Below the pieces are notes generated by a model. That model did no database searches, was not told where the DNA came from, and saw only the letters and a program-made list of their open reading frames with translations. Below, one piece after another: positions 58,431 to 64,000 of a stretch of DNA of 64,000 nt (its first letter is position 1; the number at the start of each line of letters is the position of its first letter). This DNA is from Kryptolebias marmoratus (taxonomy: Eukaryota; Chordata; Actinopteri; Cyprinodontiformes; Rivulidae): NCBI RefSeq assembly GCF_001649575.2, contig NC_051434.1, forward strand, positions 22,849,348 to 22,913,347, read 5' to 3'. Position numbers and translations under genes: made by a program.

Positions 58431-58693
58431 TGTGATCTAAAGTACTGATTCGACTCTATACAATGATTAATTCAGGTTAGCTTTGTAGAGTGCTGGATGA
58501 AGGTATATGTGGATGGGTGAATAAGGGCACAGATTGTGTTGTAAAGCCCTGAGCGGCCTGGTTGGCTAGAAATTGGCTATACAAGTAGAGACCATTCATA
58601 GAAACTTCACTAGTGCCGCTTAAATATCCACCAGCACATTGGTTAACTGTCATCCACTGCAGCCCACAGAGGTTTTTGAAATATTCTCCAATG

Positions 58694-59190
58694 TGTCATA
58701 ATGGGGAAGGGAGACGGAGGCGAACCCAGAACGGAAACTCATTTTAAAAGGAAACTAATTTATTGACTAAAACAAACTGACAAAACAAAAGGGCTGACGA
58801 GGCAGCAAAACTAACAATAACAAAGTCCAAAATCAAAAGAAAGGCAAGGCATAACATGGCACGGCAACAGAGGACAAAGCAGACGACAAACGGAATGAAA
58901 TGACCCAGTAGAGAATACAGAACAAAGACCGGTATTTAAAGTGAGGATCAGGAGGAAAATGGACACAGGTGAGTGATTACAAACAGGTGAGAATGATGGC
59001 AGTGATTGAGTTGTCACGGTAATGTGGGTGTGGCATGAAAGACTGGAATGTAACAGAACGGCAAGGTATGGAAGAAGGAGGCGTGGCAAGTTACTGGGGG
59101 AGGTGAAAGTGACAAGACATGAACACAATTTAAGATAAACAAAGCAGAACAAGAACTAGAAAACCAAACAAAAACACCAAAACCATGACA
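58694..59190 (-). mobile_element. LTR-1 solo LTR
   Basis: It starts TGTCATAATGGG and ends ACCATGACA, with perfect duplications CAATG at 58689-58693 and 59191-59195. At 497 bp it is the longest complete copy. Internal blocks: 'agacggaggcgaacccagaa', 'gggctgacgaggcagcaaaa' and 'aggaggcgtggcaagttact'. Confidence 0.93.
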
Positions 59191-59334
59191 CAATGCCCTT
59201 TTTTCCCCAAGCCATATATGGCTTTTAACTATTACCTTCTGTTTTACTACTTTTTTTTTTCTCTGCTTCTGGTGGAAGGCGGACAATTTTTTTTTCTCTC
59301 TGTGTCTTTCTCTCTGTCTCCTGACAGTTACCTG

Positions 59335-60480
59335 ACATATTGTCAAATTCGTTTGATGGGTTCGGCGATCTACTCTCAGACTGTGATGTTACGGGAGCAG
59401 AATCGCAAGTTGGATGCAATCCTTTTACAGGATCGTAGGCTAAATGCGGTTCCTGGACTCAGGAATGAAATGGGATAAATCTTGGAGAAAGTTGCTCGCT
59501 CTGAACAGTCGGAATGGTCCTGGAATTTGGCTGTTTGGATTCGTCATTGAGAAGTATCAGCAAGACTTTCAAGGCAGACGGAAAACAAGTCTGTCTGACC
59601 CAAAACAATTATTGTTATGTGAATCTGGCTTCCTATGCTGACATTGTCTGACCAGCTATCTTCAATTTCTCCTGGAACTATGTAAACAAGATGCTCTGCC
59701 CCCTCCCTTGCCTAAGGACATCTGTGGATCTGCTCTGGGCTGGCTGATAAACATTCCATCATATTATCAAAGACAATGGCCTCTGTGACGTGATTCATGG
59801 ACTTCTCTACAAACAAACACCACATCGTCTTCCACCGTCTCTGCCTCGTCTCTGTCACCCCACTCGCACTCCCTCTCTCCCTGTCTTCATTACCTTAGTT
59901 TAGTTATCTTAGCAATTCCCATGTTGGCTGTCAGCGGGCCTTTAGTACTATTGGTTAGCCTCTTGGTAACTTTAGTTTAGTATGATCATGTTTTAGTTTA
60001 GTTATCTTAGCATTCTTCATGTTGGCTGTTTACCGGGCCTTTGGTACTGTTAGTTAGCCATGTTGTACCTTTAGTTTAGCATGATCATGTTTCAGTTTAT
60101 ATTAGCTTATTAAGCCTTCCTGTACATTTAGTTGAGTACATCTTAGCTCATATTTTAGATATTGTTAGATTGTTAGATTCCTGATTGTTTTTTAGTTCAG
60201 TTTTAACTTTATCATGATTTCATTTAGATTATTTTAGCTACTATTTTGACTATTTTAGCTCATGTTTAGATATGTTTTGTTTCATGACTTTATTTAGATT
60301 ATCTTATATTTCATTCAGATTATACATGATTGATGTTTTTTTTTTGTTTGTTTTTCTATTTTTATATTTGATTTTGATGTTTTTATCTGTATTTGATTCT
60401 GTTGTTGTTTCTGTGTTGTAAAGCACTGAATTGCCTTGCTGCTGAAAAGTGTTATATAAATAAATTTCACTTTCACTTTT
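59335..60480 (+). mobile_element. Element U, plus-strand copy, 5'-truncated
   Basis: It aligns with the minus-strand copy at 24380-25290 from 'gtcaaattcgtttgatgggt' onward. Broken frames share peptide blocks with that copy: NRKLDAILLQDRRL, PGIWLFGFVIEKYQQDFQ, and a KDICGSALGWLI-like segment. The 3' end has AT-rich TTTAGATTAT repeats, then 'gtaaagcactgaattgcctt' and 'gttatataaataaatttcac', a LINE/SINE-like terminus. About 97 bases are tandemly duplicated at 59901-60095. 5' truncation with a fixed 3' end suggests retroposition. Confidence 0.65.
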
Positions 60481-60837
60481 TAGCTTCTGTTCTGCTAACT
60501 TTAGCTACCCTTTTGCTGATTTAAAATTTTTTCAGCATTTTTTAACATTGTGTTAATTTCAGGTTTTAGCTATTGTTTTGCTTATTGTAACTTTGGCTCT
60601 GCTTGGTTTAAATTTAACAATTTAGTTTCTGTTTCTTTAACACATTTCAGTAATCACTGAGCACACACAGAAAATGCAATTTTTTCCAGTTTAACTTGTA
60701 AATAGGTGATACTAAAGAATATTTTAAGCCAATGAGTACCACTTGCAGTACTTGTTTAAGAAGTGTATTCATAGCAGATTTCTCATACTCAAGTTACATT
60801 GATCAAGTAGCAAAAAGACCTCATAACTGTCATGATT

Positions 60838-61806
60838 TGAGGTGGCTGTGGATCAGTGGTCAGAACAGTCGTCCTCCAATGAGAGAGTTGGAGATTTGAG
60901 TCCTGGGCAAGACACTGAATCCCTCATTGCCTCTGATGTGTGCCCCATTGGTGTATGAATAGGGTTTAAAGCACTGACCATTCTCTATAAACTGATTTAT
61001 TCAGATTAGCTTTGTAGAGATTCAGTGCTGTATGAATGTGTGTGTGGATGAGTAAATGAAGGCACAGACTGTTGTAAAGCACTTTGAATGGTCTGTGTTC
61101 GATAGCAATGACTTTGGATTCTGATGCTGATATCCTCCAAGGGGTGCCGGTAAGGAGCACACACAGGATGCTTGGTTCTTCCAGGCTCTTTAATTCTTTA
61201 CTGGGGACATATAACAGCCTTAACGTACAGAGGTCTAATTATCTTATTTTCTTCATGTATGTGTGTGTGTGTGTGTGTGTGTGTGGTCTATAAAAGAAAT
61301 AAATAAACAGAATCAGAAATGCAGGCGGTCTGTATTAATAAAACTACTTCAGAAACTATAAAAACTATCTCCAACATTTATACCTGCACAGTACGACTAA
61401 CTCGAGCACTTATAACTCAGCTAATTAACATAATTAAAGCAAAACAGTACCAGATGAGGTTAGCATTAGCATGTAGCTCCGTCAACCTCAAACATTAGAA
61501 AACAAACAGCCCTTTATATAAAACACAAGCTAAACATGGCCTAAATACAATGGCAAAACACAGGACAATTACCGACGCAGCTATTATGAGGTTAAACTTA
61601 CGTCTTGTCAGCTACGCACACAACTTAAACTGCATCAGCTGATTAAAGTGGCCGGCTCCGTGTCGGACTAAAGTGCTGATCAGTTTCTAAAGTAAATAAT
61701 GCACCTACCAACTTTCGCCACTAGATGGCTCTCAGTACAACTCACTGCCTTTCCAACAGTCTGGTTGGCTAAAAAGGTGCTATATAAGTACAGTCCATTT
61801 AACATT
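60838..61806 (+). mobile_element. SINE-B copy split by LTR-3
   Basis: SINE-B sequence runs 60838-61095 ('ggtggctgtggatcagtggt', 'ctgggcaagacactgaatcc', 'gtaaagcactttgaatggtc') and resumes at 61764 ('gttggctaaaaaggtgctat'). Removing 61096-61758 and one GTCTG restores the normal SINE order. Confidence 0.85.
61096..61758. mobile_element. LTR-3 solo LTR (663 bp)
   Basis: It starts TGTTCGATAG and ends TTTCCAACA, flanked by perfect 5-bp duplications GTCTG at 61091-61095 and 61759-61763. It contains a GT microsatellite (about 61259-61285). It is not related by eye to LTR-1 or LTR-2. No internal region is present. Confidence 0.88.
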
Positions 61807-61819
61807 TCCCATGATTTCA

Positions 61820-62060
61820 GGGAAGCTTTGACCCCAGGGTTCAGACTGAACTCAAAGTTGCTCAGAGAAAGATAGAGATTTTACAAAAAAACTAATCGCT
61901 GATGTGGCAGCAGGACTTCTTACAAAAACTTAACACTGTGATAACTCAGGAAGGCACATGAGGAAGAAATCTAAATGGCTGGTAAACAGCACAAAGCTCA
62001 ACTGAAGAACCAATGGAGGAACACAGAATTTAAAAGTGAAACTACTGAACAACAGACTGC
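61820..62060 (-). repeat. Diverged LTR-1-like fragment
   Basis: 'aaaaaactaatcgctgatgt' with 'ggcagcaggacttcttacaa' recalls the LTR-1 'aaactaatttatt...gctgacgtggcagcaaaac' block. Overall similarity is weak and the ends are not seen. Confidence 0.4.
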
Positions 62061-62689
62061 CTCTTAGAAAGCTGATAAGAACAGATTTCAATCCATAAAG
62101 ACGTCTGGAAACCAAGTTTAGAAATGTAAATTTGCAACAAGCACCGTAAGTTTGCTCTGTAAATTTTTGAATGAATAATACTTTAAAATAGTATAGACTA
62201 GATAAATGCTTTAAAAATCTTATTTTATAGTCGAGTTACTGCAGCATTTTGGTACCATTTGATGAAAAAAAAAATCTTCACTTCTTTTGGTCTGTGCTGT
62301 AAAAAAGGGAAGGAGGTTTTTGATAATATTGTTATTGTTAGGCCTCAACTACACAATTCCAGGTATTTCTTTTTTTCTGTTTCAAAAACAAATATGTTTG
62401 TACACAACAAAAGACAGAAGCTTTTTAAACAACTAATTAGCAAATCTAATAATTTCTGTTTTATTTTCTATGAAGCTCTAATTCAGATAAGATTTTTATA
62501 TCAGTGCTTTATTTACTTTCTCCATGGTGTTTTTTTAATAGTGGTATCTTTAATGCTATGGTGATGTTCAGCTTTTTTCAGCTATCTAAGGAAGCCGGCA
62601 GATTGCATTGAATCTTCACTTCATCACAACTGCCTACACTGAGCAGCACATTGGTGAAGCTAGAAAGGAAAACTGACTTTTAACAGGTA

Positions 62690-63200
62690 GAAACCTCCAG
62701 CAGAACCAGAACCAGACTCAGAACAAGCGGTAATCTGCCTCGACCTGCTGCCTTGCTACTGGGGTTTGAGAAGACAGGAAAAAGACACAAACACCGAATG
62801 ACTGGTCCAGCTGTAGTTTGTATTTGAAGATAGACAAAGAACAACACATGTTAATGATATAAATAATTACAAATACAAACATGGAGAGTAGAGGGAGTAA
62901 AGACAGCAGTAGGAAATGTGGTCAGTTTGTCCTCTAGCAATCTAAGGCTGTAACAAAATAACTAAGGGATAATTCTGGAAACCCAAGCCAACTCTAACTA
63001 TAGGATTGACTAAAAAGGAAAGTCTTAAGCCTGGTCTTTAAAGTAGACAGGGTGTGAGCCTAATGGACAGAAACTGGAAGTGGACAACTAAAAGCTCTGA
63101 CTCCCACTCTACTTTTAAAAACTCTAGGAACCACAAGAACACCTTTTCTTTCTCTTAGTGTACAGTCTCAAGGTGCTGGACTTAGGGCACTGCTGGACTT
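62690..63200 (+). repeat. Common fish retroposon fragment
   Basis: 'gtagaaacctccagcagaac', 'aagtcttaagcctggtcttt', 'aaagtagacagggtgtgagc' and 'actctaggaaccacaagaac' are blocks of a very common teleost interspersed repeat, probably a reversed or 5' part of an L2-related or SINE family. There is no coding frame. Confidence 0.55.
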
Positions 63201-63234
63201 AGGGTGAAACCCTCAGTGCATTGTGAGGAGATTT

Positions 63235-63856
63235 CATGTCTTGATGTCAGTGGCTTCTATCTCCTCCTTTAGCCAGGTTTTTATACCAGCAGGGTATCTG
63301 ATAACTGGCACTGCATATGTGTTGATGGCTTAGACTTTGTTCTTACCATTTAGTTGGTTCTTCAGGACATGCCTTACTTGCATCCCCATCATGGTTGCCA
63401 TTTGGATTCCAAGGTACTTGTAGCCGTCTTGGACATCTGCAATATTGCCTTCAGGTAGTTCAACCTCTTCAGTTGTGATCACCTTACCTCTCTTGATACT
63501 ATTTGACCACATTTATCAAGTCTGAATGACATACCAATGTCTCTGCTGTATATTCTAATGAAGTAGATCAGAGAGTCAGTGTCTCACTCATTTTTGGCAT
63601 ACAGCTTGATATCATCCATGTAGAGGATGCGATTGATGACTGTTCCACTTTAGAACCAGTATCCATAGCCACTATTTGCAATGATCTGTCTGAAGGGGTT
63701 CAGTCCCATGCAGAACAGGAGTCAGGACAGAGCATCACCTTGGTATATTTGATGCTGACTTGTGCAATTGGCTTTAAATTGGCCTCTAGAGTTGTCTTCC
63801 ACATTCTCATCGAGTTCTCAATGAAGGTTCTTAGTGTCCTGTTGATGTGTATATAC
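63235..63856 (-). pseudogene. LINE reverse-transcriptase fragment with YMDD
   Basis: The minus strand reads ILYMDDIKLYAKNE, with the RT palm YMDD encoded at 63611-63622. Downstream is a frame (63330-63512) containing VELPEGNIADVQDGYKYLGI and HVLKNQLNGKNKV. The order matches the family whose C-terminus lies at 21643-21786. Stops between the blocks show decay. The 5' side is cut at 63857 by repeat X. Confidence 0.8.
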
Positions 63857-64000
63857 AGGTGCTGGTCATAAAATTAGAATATCATGAAAAAGTAGATTGA
63901 TTTCAGTAATTCCATTTAAAAAGTGAAACTTGTATATTATATTCATACATTACATACAAACTCATATATTTCAAATGTTTATTTCGTTTAATTTTGATGA
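63857..64000 (+). repeat. Repeat X, forward copy (runs off the window)
   Basis: It starts CAGGTGCTGGTCATAAAATT and continues to the window end. By eye it is identical over about 137 bases to the reversed copy at 19466-19604. It is inserted in the LINE RT fragment, so it is younger than that. Confidence 0.8.

Larger units (their letters stand above)
57343..58600 (+). mobile_element. SINE-B copy split by a ~0.95 kb insertion
   Basis: The head (57343-57482: 'ggtggctgtgaatcagtggt', 'gtgtccctgggcaaaacact') and tail (58431-58600: 'aatgtgatctaaagtactga', 'gtgttgtaaagccctgagcg') are one SINE-B. The insert consists of an LTR-like block (about 57483-58110) and a reversed SINE-C (58112-58430). I could not find clean target duplications, so the insertion order is uncertain. 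Confidence 0.7.

Noticed and set aside
59185..59478. 97-codon + strand frame
   Set aside because: It starts in a T-rich tract unrelated to element U and only its end overlaps the element. The start is not supported.

Overview
The window is vertebrate nuclear DNA, almost certainly from a teleost fish. It is AT-rich and intron-rich, with two assembly gaps (21183-21642 and 25678-25827). It is saturated with teleost-type mobile elements: Tc1-like, piggyBac, hAT, L2 and other LINEs, Gypsy remnants, tRNA-derived SINEs and solo LTRs. There is no sign of bacterial organisation. The species cannot be fixed from the sequence alone.

The one gene I can name is a delta-type opioid receptor (oprd1, a or b paralogue not resolved) on the + strand. 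It has three coding exons, 11650-11891, 34756-35111 and 39278-39807, joined by clean GT/AG introns of 22.9 kb and 4.2 kb. The spliced frame closes exactly at 374 residues counted from the better-placed second ATG. Opioid-receptor landmarks are intact. Two ligand-selectivity positions (6.58 and 7.35) carry Arg and Trp, which is closer to the mammalian mu type than to the mammalian delta type.

Inside oprd1 intron 1, on the opposite strand, two exons (18771-18861 and 18133-18446) with correct splice sites, matching phase, a stop and a nearby AATAAA look like the 3' end of a second gene that I do not recognise.

Region by region: 1-11 kb is intergenic DNA with LINE fragments, an intact-ended piggyBac copy (5111-6591) holding a younger SINE, and several copies of a common DNA-transposon-like repeat (called R1 here). 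11.0-12.0 kb holds the promoter, exon 1 and a G-rich tandem repeat just after the splice donor. 12-34.7 kb is intron 1, with the antisense gene, hAT and Tc1 ends, a piggyBac transposase remnant, a broken Gypsy pol with a solo LTR inside it, and LINE RT. 34.7-39.8 kb holds exons 2 and 3 and another solo LTR. 40-64 kb is intergenic: three degraded Tc1-like copies, a triple nest of elements, a Gypsy gag remnant, SINEs split by LTRs, an unnamed retroelement (element U) present as inverted copies 34 kb apart, and LINE RT.

LTR-1, LTR-2, LTR-3, R1, repeat X, repeat D, repeat E, element U and SINE-A/B/C are labels I use only within this report. I found no RNA genes, CRISPR arrays or operons. I did not find a clear new biological system. 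The best leads are the receptor's selectivity residues, the antisense gene and element U.
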